Assembly: GCA_025354065.1 (NCBI GenBank)
Contig: JANXNM010000304.1
Coordinates: 1 to 7,809, forward strand
Direction: 5' to 3'
Source of the DNA: Synechococcales cyanobacterium 340R_concoct_173_sub
Lineage (GTDB): Bacteria > Cyanobacteriota > Cyanobacteriia > Leptolyngbyales > Leptolyngbyaceae
DNA length: 7,809 nt
The position numbers and the translations under genes were made by a program. Below the pieces are notes generated by a model. The model worked only from the letters and a program-made list of their open reading frames with translations. It ran no database searches and had not been told where the DNA came from. Shown here piece by piece: positions 1-6,389 of this stretch; position 1 is the stretch's first letter, and the number at the start of each line of letters is the position of its first letter.

Positions 1-9
1 AAAATTAAT

Positions 10-39
10 TTGACACAAGATCCACTTGCTGACGATAAT
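10..39 (+). promoter_or_regulatory. Probable sigma-70 type promoter of purA
   Basis: A perfect -35 hexamer TTGACA (10-15) is followed after an 18-bp spacer by GATAAT (34-39), five of six matches to the -10 consensus. Transcription would start near 46, leaving a leader of about 37 nt before the TTG start of purA. This is the best promoter match I found in the window. It suggests sigma-70 type housekeeping expression. No operator or riboswitch structure is evident in the short leader. Confidence 0.6.
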
Positions 40-73
40 TGTAGGCTGTTGAAAACTTTATCATTGTTTTTGA

Positions 74-1408
<1,335 letters not shown>

Positions 1409-1417
1409 CAATAGGTT

Positions 1418-1435
1418 TAAGAATATAAATTCTTA
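1418..1435. repeat. AT-rich perfect inverted repeat after purA
   Basis: The arms TAAGAAT (1418-1424) and ATTCTTA (1429-1435) are perfect complements around a 4-nt loop, 9 bp after the purA stop. The stem is weak and no T-run follows, so it is a poor intrinsic terminator. It may instead protect an mRNA end or be chance. A TTGACG at 1451-1456 further down could be part of a promoter for the L25 gene, but I see no convincing -10 at the right distance. Confidence 0.3.
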
Positions 1436-1499
1436 GGGTCTAGGTTAGGTTTGACGACGGTTTAAAATTTAGTGAAGACATCGAAGGTAGAGTTTCATC

Positions 1500-1796
1500 A
1501 TGGCAAAGTTTTCAATCGAAGCGACCAAGCGTCTTGAAGGTAGCAAACCCAACGCACTCCGACGCGCGAACCTTGTACCTGCGACGATGTATGGTCACAA
1601 TGGAACAGAATCTGTTCAATTGACCGTTGATGCAAAGACTATTGAATTGCTGATCCGTGATGCGGGCCGAGGCGGCGTGGTGGAATTGAATGTTCCTGAG
1701 TTGAACTACACCACCAGCGCACGAATTCAAGAAGTTCAGTCCCATCCTTGGAGGGGCTATTTGTATCACGTTAGCTTCAAAGCAAACAAAGCCTAA
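1500..1796 (+). CDS. rplY: 50S ribosomal protein L25 / general stress protein Ctc, short form
   Basis: Protein of the large ribosomal subunit that binds 5S rRNA. The 98 residues show the L25 N-terminal pattern: a basic start, then RR-x3-VPA (21-28) and YG (31-32), followed by a beta-rich core and a C-terminal VQSHPWRGYLYHVSF (79-93) that corresponds to the family's conserved closing strand. It is the short, E. coli-like version and lacks the extra C-terminal domain of the longer TL5/Ctc proteins. The ATG is preceded by GAAGGT at 1483-1488. It lies 91 bp after purA on the same strand, and a strong terminator closes the pair, so readthrough from purA is possible. The assignment is firm; whether it acts mainly in the ribosome or in stress as Ctc cannot be told from sequence. 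Confidence 0.93.
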   Translation: MAKFSIEATKRLEGSKPNALRRANLVPATMYGHNGTESVQLTVDAKTIELLIRDAGRGGVVELNVPELNYTTSARIQEVQSHPWRGYLYHVSFKANKA

Positions 1797-1820
1797 GTTC
1801 TCTTTTTAGATTTGTTTTAA

Positions 1821-1866
1821 TAAAAACCGTACTTTTCTTTAATGCGAAGGTACGGTTTTTATTTTA
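1821..1866 (+). terminator. Intrinsic terminator after rplY
   Basis: A 12-bp perfect stem is formed by TAAAAACCGTAC (1821-1832) and GTACGGTTTTTA (1850-1861). The 17-nt interior can pair further (TTTTC with GAAG-type pairing). The right arm runs into TTTTTATTTTAA. The A-run before the left arm means the structure can also act on the opposite strand. It lies 24 bp after the L25 stop and closes the purA-rplY unit. Confidence 0.85.
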
Positions 1867-1894
1867 AATCGATATTCATTGACGATCGAATTCT

Positions 1895-1902
1895 GCGATC
1901 GC
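1895..1902. repeat. HIP1 octamer (GCGATCGC)
   Basis: A complete GCGATCGC, the core of the highly iterated palindrome of cyanobacterial genomes. It is the only full octamer I found in the window, although the inner CGATCG is frequent. It supports a cyanobacterial origin. Confidence 0.8.
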
Positions 1903-2119
1903 GGCTTTACAGGTGAGGGAATTTCGTTTTGGGTGGCAAGCATAACTATTACTCGTTTGATTGCCTGAAGTTGGATTGAGGGGCAGACATAGTATTGTCA
2001 AAGTGATTTTCACTAACTTTATCAAATCAATAAAATTAGGGTGGGAGTTCGATCGCTTAATTCAGCTAGGTTGAATAATAGTTGCATTTTTATGGGTAAA
2101 AGCGGTAATGATGAATAGT

Positions 2120-2140
2120 CTTGATAGATTGAGTATCAAG
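2120..2140. promoter_or_regulatory. Perfect inverted repeat, candidate operator or leader hairpin
   Basis: The arms CTTGATA (2120-2126) and TATCAAG (2134-2140) are perfect complements with a 7-nt spacer, centred 45 bp before the ATG of the 116-aa gene. The arrangement fits a dimeric repressor site, or a hairpin in the 5' leader if transcription starts near 2116. No regulator gene is in the window. The repeat is seen directly; the regulatory role is inferred. Confidence 0.4.
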
Positions 2141-2174
2141 TTTCATCCAATTCACCATTAGAGGCAAATGAGAT

Positions 2175-2525
2175 ATGCCAATCTTTGACCAACGTGGGCA
2201 GCAAGTAAATTATCAGTACAATGCTGCTGGCGATATTAACTTAGGTTCCGTCCAAAATCAGGCGCAGCTCATTGAGGAGCTTGGGAAGCTTAAATCTGAA
2301 CTTTCAAAAGCTGCTGAGGCTCAAGTGATAGATGCCGAAATCTTCACAGATGCTGATTATCAAATGACTAAGGCGATTCAACAAGCTAAAAAGCCAGAGC
2401 CGGATAAAAAAGGCATTATGGATCACTTAAATAACACGAAGTCTCTTCTAGAAGGTGTGAGCGCTGCAAGTGGAATTGCAACAGTCCTGAACGAAGTAGT
2501 TCAGATAGTTGTCAGTCTTTTTTAA
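2175..2525 (+). CDS. Small protein with N-terminal QxVxxQxNAAGxI tag and hydrophobic C-terminal helix
   Basis: Unrecognised 116-residue protein. Residues 4-21 carry the motif F-D-Q-x2-Q-x-V-x2-Q-Y-N-A-A-G-D-I, which the next gene's product repeats at the same position. Residues 28-50 look like an amphipathic helix or short coiled coil. A charged, proline-containing linker follows (71-80), and residues 90-116 are strongly hydrophobic, ending VVQIVVSLF, so the C-terminus could insert into or lie on a membrane. No signal peptide is present. The ATG has AGAGG at 2160-2164 as ribosome binding site. The second gene starts 26 bp after the stop, which indicates an operon. Gln/Asn-rich tags of this kind are used in bacterial and fungal NLR-type signalling to bring partners together. 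By analogy this could be a small effector or adaptor, but that is inference. Confidence 0.8.
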   Translation: MPIFDQRGQQVNYQYNAAGDINLGSVQNQAQLIEELGKLKSELSKAAEAQVIDAEIFTDADYQMTKAIQQAKKPEPDKKGIMDHLNNTKSLLEGVSAASGIATVLNEVVQIVVSLF

Positions 2526-2551
2526 GATGATTAAATTTTACGGGGCATACA

Positions 2552-4111
2552 GTGAGTAACTTTAATCAATCGAATCAAAAAGTAGACCGTCAGTTCAACG
2601 CAGCAGGACATATTATTGACAATAGGGTCAGAGTGGCAAATCATAAAATTGTCCATAATCATATTCCCGCGCCTCTTGAAACTATTAAGGAAGCATGGTC
2701 AATCACCTCAAATTGGTTTCGGAATTTGCTTCCCGAAAGGCGCGATCATTCTAGCATTGTGCAGTTTGATACCAATCATCATAGAGAAATAGAGAGAATT
2801 GCAAGTGAGAGATTAGAATTAGCAAAAATAGATTCAAGTCGTCGAGCCGATGCTCAAAATAGATTGATTCAACTTAAAGAGGAAGAGAGGACGCTTCAGA
2901 AAGCAAAGTTTGAATGGGAAAAATCAGTTGTTCAAGAAAATTTGAGACTGATACGGAATTCTCATGATCTTGCTATTGAGGCTAGTCGAAGAAATCATCA
3001 AAGCATAACAGATATGCACTACTTGCCCCTCCAAGGCAGTCGAGATGACATTATTGACTCTTTGTCTCAGGATGCTGGAAAATTCTTTATTATTTCATCG
3101 CCTCCGAAAGTTTTCCGCGACGATGTGCAAGCATTTAAATCATTGGAGGCTGAAATTCCACATGAATTATGCGATGCTATTAAGAAATACTATGGTGATG
3201 AAATGACAGAATCGGTCATTGGTTATAGAAATATATTTAATGGCCCAATTGATGAAATTAATGCATCGACTGTTGGAAAGTTTATAGCGCCAACCCCAAC
3301 ATTAATTTTTCACAGCCAAGTGACTTATCAGAAAGTCATTATATGGATAACTCTAACTCTTCCGGTAGTTGAATTAGTCGCTTCACAAGCACAATCTTCC
3401 GAACAACAATTCGATATAAAGATTCTTCAGGATAAATTTTCCCTACCAGCATGGAATTGGATGAATCTCAAGAAAGAACTTGAGGCAGAAGGTCAAGACT
3501 CTGATGCAACTATATTAGAAATAGTCTCAACTATTCACTTGATAGTAGCGCTATATTTTTGTGATTTGTATTGCTTAAAATTGAATCCTAACCATATCCC
3601 TAAATTATTTGAATTTTTAGCAGAACCTAGCTTTCCAGATCATTTACAGGCATGGTCTGAACCTCTAAAAAGTTCCTTAATAGAAGCACAGAAGAAAATT
3701 AAGGAAGAATTAGATAGAATAGTTGCTTTGGAAGTAAACTTAAGGCAAAGTCGCACCGAAAATTACAGTGATTACAGTGATTTTTCTAATTTTCCAGTTA
3801 TCGGTTCTGTAATTGGAATAATATTTTTGTTTACAATGTGTAGCCATCAATCTCCCAATATAACCGGAGGTAATGTTGGCACACAAAGCTTCATAGCGCA
3901 ACAGCAAGTTAGAACTGGAATAATTCAAGCAGATCGCGATGGTAAGGGTTCAGCTAGACTGCGTGTTGTTCCAGACGGTAAAATAATTAGCGAATTACTT
4001 AATGGTACTTCTGTAGTTATGGGAGAAGTGAGCAGTAATGGTAAATGGCAACGGGTCACTACTGAAAATGGAAAGTCTGGCTGGGTTTGGGCTGACTACA
4101 TTCAACAATAA
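2552..4111 (+). CDS. Tagged coiled-coil membrane protein with C-terminal bacterial SH3 domain
   Basis: Unrecognised 519-residue multidomain protein. Order: the tag F-N-Q-x2-Q-x-V-x2-Q-F-N-A-A-G-x-I (4-21) shared with the upstream protein; a His-rich stretch (31-38); a charged coiled coil (about 75-150); a central alpha/beta-looking domain (about 155-355) with IISSPPKV (180-187) and a helical, hydrophobic patch near 331-354; a second coiled coil (about 385-410); one short transmembrane segment (about 414-430); and a bacterial SH3 domain (about 456-518) ending GKSGWVWADYI. With no signal peptide, the likely topology is a cytoplasmic N-terminus with the SH3 domain in the periplasm, where such domains often bind cell-wall peptides. 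The GTG start is preceded by GGGG at 2542-2545. The gene is AT-rich and contains no CGATCG, unlike its housekeeping neighbours. I cannot name the central domain. Confidence 0.82.
   Translation: MSNFNQSNQKVDRQFNAAGHIIDNRVRVANHKIVHNHIPAPLETIKEAWSITSNWFRNLLPERRDHSSIVQFDTNHHREIERIASERLELAKIDSSRRADAQNRLIQLKEEERTLQKAKFEWEKSVVQENLRLIRNSHDLAIEASRRNHQSITDMHYLPLQGSRDDIIDSLSQDAGKFFIISSPPKVFRDDVQAFKSLEAEIPHELCDAIKKYYGDEMTESVIGYRNIFNGPIDEINASTVGKFIAPTPTLIFHSQVTYQKVIIWITLTLPVVELVASQAQSSEQQFDIKILQDKFSLPAWNWMNLKKELEAEGQDSDATILEIVSTIHLIVALYFCDLYCLKLNPNHIPKLFEFLAEPSFPDHLQAWSEPLKSSLIEAQKKIKEELDRIVALEVNLRQSRTENYSDYSDFSNFPVIGSVIGIIFLFTMCSHQSPNITGGNVGTQSFIAQQQVRTGIIQADRDGKGSARLRVVPDGKIISELLNGTSVVMGEVSSNGKWQRVTTENGKSGWVWADYIQQ
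3763..3780 (+). repeat. Tandem 9-bp repeat within the SH3-protein gene
   Basis: TTACAGTGA occurs twice in direct succession (3763-3771, 3772-3780), giving the peptide repeat YSD-YSD just before the membrane segment. It keeps the frame and probably reflects local slippage in a flexible juxtamembrane linker. Confidence 0.6.
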
Positions 4112-4178
4112 GAGTTTTTTAGAGCATACTATATGACCTTGATAATTAGAGAATAAAGATCTTGGACCTTTATAGAGA

Positions 4179-4216
4179 AGTTTCAAGAAAATCCAAAAAT
4201 CTCAGAGCTTGAAACT
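4179..4216. repeat. Inverted repeat with competing hairpins
   Basis: AGTTTCAAG (4179-4187) and CTTGAAACT (4208-4216) are perfect 9-bp complements around a 20-nt loop. The right arm also takes part in two shorter alternatives: CAGAG (4203-4207) with CTCTG (4215-4219), and GAAAC (4211-4215) with GTTTC (4220-4224). They cannot all form together. It lies about 70 bp after the SH3-protein stop and may be a weak terminator or mRNA-end structure, or a remnant of a mobile-element end. Confidence 0.4.
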
Positions 4217-4311
4217 CTGGTTTCTCGTTTCGCTCAAATTCTACACAGAGACAATGATCGGCTGGAGCCTGTTTAGGTTATTCTAAATTTGGAATTGCTG
4301 TAGAAATATAA

Positions 4312-4434
4312 GTGTATACTCAAATTACCGTGCGAACCTCAAACGCAGATGCACTATCTTTGATTCATCAGGCCCATGATGAAAGCTGGGAAGAACTCTA
4401 TCTCTCCGTCATGGATCCAATGGATTTGTCATAG
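4312..4434 (+). pseudogene. 40-codon open frame, possible gene remnant
   Basis: An uninterrupted frame from GTG (4312) to TAG (4432-4434) has protein-like composition, including QITVRTSNADAL and DESWEELYLSVMDP. I do not recognise a family. There is no ribosome binding site before the GTG, and an in-frame TAA lies directly upstream (4309-4311). Its beginning loosely recalls the start of the 122-aa protein downstream (MAQLTIEIPDAL), but the match is too short to claim homology. It could be a genuine very small protein, the leftover of a decayed gene, or chance. Confidence 0.25.
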
Positions 4435-4510
4435 GACATCTGTTGCTGATCTAATCGTAGATTATCAAATCGGGTAAAATTAGCCTTATAAACTGATAGG
4501 TCAATAAATT

Positions 4511-4879
4511 ATGGCTCAGTTAACAATCGAAATTCCCGATGCATTATTACCGGAGTTGGAGCAGGTTCGATCGAAATTACCTATGCTATTGACTCAATGG
4601 ATTACTGCATCGCGATCGGTTCAACAAAACGTCGATCAAACGACTTCTCAGGAAGTGTTGAGCTTTTTAATGACACAGCCGACTCCACAAAATATTTTGA
4701 ATTTTAAAGTTTCGGAAAAAGCGCAGACCAGGTTAAAGATATTACTCGATCGTAATTATGAGGGTGGATTGAGTGAAGATGAGTCTTTTGAATTGGATGG
4801 TTATGAGCAATTGGATCAATTGATGCAAATGTTAAAAATTCAAGCTTATTCGGTTGTGCATCAGGACGTTATAGGCTAG
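4511..4879 (+). CDS. Hypothetical protein paired with an HNH endonuclease
   Basis: Unrecognised 122-residue soluble protein. It opens with a short beta strand (MAQLTIEIPDALL), a beginning often seen in small DNA-binding or antitoxin-like proteins, followed by mostly helical sequence. The C-terminal half is acidic (GGLSEDESFELDGYEQLDQL, about 89-108) and there are no membrane segments. The ATG follows GATAGG (4495-4500). The HNH nuclease gene begins 5 bp after the stop, so the two are almost certainly co-transcribed and translationally coupled. Frequent CGATCG sites show that it has the base habits of the host chromosome. From context it could bind, recruit or restrain the nuclease, but no sequence feature proves an antitoxin role. 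Confidence 0.8.
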   Translation: MAQLTIEIPDALLPELEQVRSKLPMLLTQWITASRSVQQNVDQTTSQEVLSFLMTQPTPQNILNFKVSEKAQTRLKILLDRNYEGGLSEDESFELDGYEQLDQLMQMLKIQAYSVVHQDVIG

Positions 4880-4884
4880 ATTTT

Positions 4885-5298
4885 ATGCCATCAGAAGTTA
4901 GTGCATCGTTGCGTCGATCGGTGATTGAACGATCCCAGGTAAAATGTGAATATTGCAAGCTTCACCAAGATTTTTCAATCTATACCCACGAGATCGATCA
5001 TGTGATTGCAATGAAACATGGTGGGAGAACAGTGCTTGAGAATTTAGCCTTATCCTGTTTGTCTTGTAATCGTCATAAGGGTTCCGATTTAACGAGTTTT
5101 GATCCACTGACGGGGGATGTGACCCGGTTATTTGATCCCCGGTCGCAGGTCTGGGCAGAATATTTTGAACTCGATCGTGGACGCATTCAAGGTTTGAGTG
5201 CGATCGGTCGAACAACAGTGATGTTATTAAAATTCAATACCCCGACGGCAGTTCTGAATCGTCAACTTTGGCAGCAGGTCCAATCTGATTTGGACTAG
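4885..5298 (+). CDS. HNH endonuclease
   Basis: Small stand-alone HNH-family nuclease of 137 residues, expected to cut DNA with a metal ion at the active site. Two CxxC pairs form the structural zinc site (Cys21/Cys24 in CEYC, Cys58/Cys61 in CLSC). Between them lies HEIDHVIAMKHGG (35-47), with the catalytic-type Asp38-His39. Asn53 in the EN-LALSC block and His64 in NRHKG complete the H-N-H set. All key residues are present. The rest of the protein is a compact extension (about 70-137) without a separate DNA-binding domain. The ribosome binding site is weak, consistent with coupling to the gene 5 bp upstream. No intein, intron or phage packaging genes adjoin it. The target is unknown. Confidence 0.92.
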   Translation: MPSEVSASLRRSVIERSQVKCEYCKLHQDFSIYTHEIDHVIAMKHGGRTVLENLALSCLSCNRHKGSDLTSFDPLTGDVTRLFDPRSQVWAEYFELDRGRIQGLSAIGRTTVMLLKFNTPTAVLNRQLWQQVQSDLD

Positions 5299-5302
5299 AT
5301 TC

Positions 5303-5725
5303 TCAATTTAACAATCTCAAAAATTCGATTGCCAACCCATCGGGATCAGCTAAAAACGCCACCTCATACCACCGATCGCCAATCTGCTGTTTTTGCGGAT
5401 CCAGTAGCACCGTCGCCCGCTGACCGATCGTGCTCAACCGTTCCTGAAACATCGTTACCCAATCTAGCAAACTCTCAGCAATGCCTATCCGGGCCACATC
5501 AAACGACAAATGATAGTAGCCCACATAATGTTCATCAAAAAAAGCATCGACCGCAGGCTTCGGCTCAGGAATTTGGATTAATTCTAGTCGCCCCCCTAAT
5601 CCTTCCATCCAACAGGCTAACGTCGTACCCGCCGTGAACCGATCGTTCACCTGAAATCCAAGTTGTTCATAGAACGCGATCGACTTAAAAATATCCGCCG
5701 TCCGAATCGACACATGATGCAGCAT
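5303..5725 (-). CDS. VOC family (glyoxalase/dioxygenase fold) protein
   Basis: Single-chain vicinal oxygen chelate protein of 140 residues, with two beta-alpha-beta-beta-beta modules. It opens with the classic LHHVSIRTAD and FYEQLGF block and ends with ADPDGLAIEFLRL. Counting from the ATG, the four expected metal ligands are His4, Glu48, His72 and Glu134, so a metal-dependent lyase, isomerase or dioxygenase-type activity is likely. The substrate cannot be told. The start is the ATG at 5723-5725, preceded on this strand by GGAG. A TTG directly before it (5728) would add one residue. The stop of the upstream gene lies 6 bp away, so they form an operon. The stop codon is 4 bp from that of the convergent HNH gene. 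Confidence 0.9.
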   Translation of the reverse strand: MLHHVSIRTADIFKSIAFYEQLGFQVNDRFTAGTTLACWMEGLGGRLELIQIPEPKPAVDAFFDEHYVGYYHLSFDVARIGIAESLLDWVTMFQERLSTIGQRATVLLDPQKQQIGDRWYEVAFLADPDGLAIEFLRLLN

Positions 5726-5731
5726 CAATCC

Positions 5732-6241
5732 TTACTCCAAAAGTCGAAAGTAAGGATAACGTACTGGCGCACCTGGCTCTTTCTCTAGATCAAAATTAAT
5801 CACATCCCACCGAGGCTCAACTGAGGCTTCCACACTAAACTCCACTGGAAGTCCATACAGCTTCGGCATTTGAGCATCCAAAGAGTCACGCCAAGGGGTA
5901 CTGCGTTCTAAATAGGTACTCACCAACTCCTGATAGCGCGCTGCAATAATTACCTTTGTAGCCCGATAGCCCTGGGTATATAGCCGATCGAGTGCCTCGT
6001 GAATTTCAAATCGAATGCCATCAGGATGGTTATGTTGGCGATACCATTCATCCTTCCACAATCGCCAATGTCGCCCTGACTGGAGATGAACTAGCTCCTC
6101 CGCTTTGGGATCCGCCTCAAACGCACCATGACGTGGACATAGATAGGTGTCTGTCAGAGTCAAGGCTGGAATAACCTGTCGGCAATGCGGACAAGAAATC
6201 TCAGCGCCATAGATGGGATATTGCAAGAGCAAACTATTCAT
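5732..6241 (-). CDS. TIGR02652-like conserved cyanobacterial zinc-ribbon protein
   Basis: Protein of 169 residues that I recognise as resembling the TIGR02652 family, a cyanobacterial family of unknown function and about this length. Near the N-terminus a C-x2-C...C-x2-H set (Cys17, Cys20, Cys35, His38, within [19 protein letters not shown]) is a likely zinc-binding ribbon, followed by HGAFEADP. The rest is mixed, rich in Trp, Arg and Tyr, with no membrane segment. It is the first gene of a minus-strand pair with the VOC protein, and diverges from the carbonic anhydrase-like gene across 148 bp. The ATG start fits the family's usual beginning (a few residues, then QYPIYG). No strong ribosome binding site is seen. 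Its role is unknown. Confidence 0.85.
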   Translation of the reverse strand: MNSLLLQYPIYGAEISCPHCRQVIPALTLTDTYLCPRHGAFEADPKAEELVHLQSGRHWRLWKDEWYRQHNHPDGIRFEIHEALDRLYTQGYRATKVIIAARYQELVSTYLERSTPWRDSLDAQMPKLYGLPVEFSVEASVEPRWDVINFDLEKEPGAPVRYPYFRLLE

Positions 6242-6321
6242 ATCATCTGAAACTTATAGAGAGGATATTAAGCGGGTTCCAGGAGGATGCCAAACTCGTA
6301 GAATATCTGAGTTGCTCCACT

Positions 6322-6339
6322 ATTATAGCGATGTATATT
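6322..6339. promoter_or_regulatory. Divergent promoter elements between the TIGR02652-like and carbonic anhydrase-like genes
   Basis: On the minus strand, a perfect TATAAT occupies 6327-6322, about 80 bp before the ATG of the TIGR02652-like gene, but the -35 region is poor. On the plus strand, TATATT (6334-6339) lies 16 bp after TTGCTC (6312-6317), giving a likely start near 6346 and a leader of about 44 nt for the carbonic anhydrase-like gene. The two -10 boxes almost abut, so polymerase binding on one side may affect the other. Confidence 0.4.
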
Positions 6340-6389
6340 TGTTGCGGTATTCCTCCTCCATCAATTTGTCACAAACTCCCCGAATCACT

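Larger units (their letters stand above)
1867..2174. other. Intergenic region before the accessory operon
   Basis: No gene, tRNA or recognisable riboswitch seen in these 308 bp. It holds three CGATCG sites (1883, 1896, 2050). A small perfect hairpin lies at 2002-2014 (AGTGA and TCACT around TTT). Weak promoter-like pairs are TTGTCA (1995) with TTTATC (2018), and TTGCAT (2082) with GGTAAT (2104). The second would start transcription near 2116, right at the inverted repeat described separately. None of these promoters is close to consensus. Confidence 0.5.
4112..4510. other. Intergenic region after the SH3-protein gene
   Basis: These 399 bp hold no complete gene I can support. No clear T-run terminator follows the SH3-protein stop. 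Overlapping inverted repeats sit at 4175-4224 and a 40-codon open frame at 4312-4434; both are listed separately. Before the next gene, TAAAAT (4475-4480) resembles a -10 box but lacks a -35 partner, and a small inverted repeat (ATCTA at 4449, TAGAT at 4458) lies just upstream. No CGATCG is present. Confidence 0.5.

Noticed and set aside
2092..2118. Eight-codon open frame (ATG to TAG) upstream of the 116-aa gene
   Set aside because: No ribosome binding site and no codon pattern suggesting a leader peptide; such frames are expected by chance.
1867..2174. Search for a tRNA, riboswitch or CRISPR-like array in the long spacer
   Set aside because: No cloverleaf, no recognisable aptamer core and no regularly spaced repeats were seen.
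3820..3845. Possible lipobox (FTM-C) in the SH3 protein
   Set aside because: The cysteine is at residue 430 after an internal membrane segment, not after an N-terminal signal peptide, so lipidation is unlikely.
4898..5215. 105-residue minus-strand open frame inside the HNH gene
   Set aside because: Fully overlaps a gene with intact catalytic and zinc motifs; no independent support.
6281..6300. AGGAGG directly followed by a four-codon ATG frame
   Set aside because: The spacing is too short for initiation and the frame stops at once; part of the divergent promoter region.
6213..6389. 59-residue N-terminal extension of the carbonic anhydrase-like frame starting at 6213
   Set aside because: It overlaps the start of the divergent TIGR02652-like gene, spans the promoter elements, and does not resemble the family; the frame is simply open by chance.
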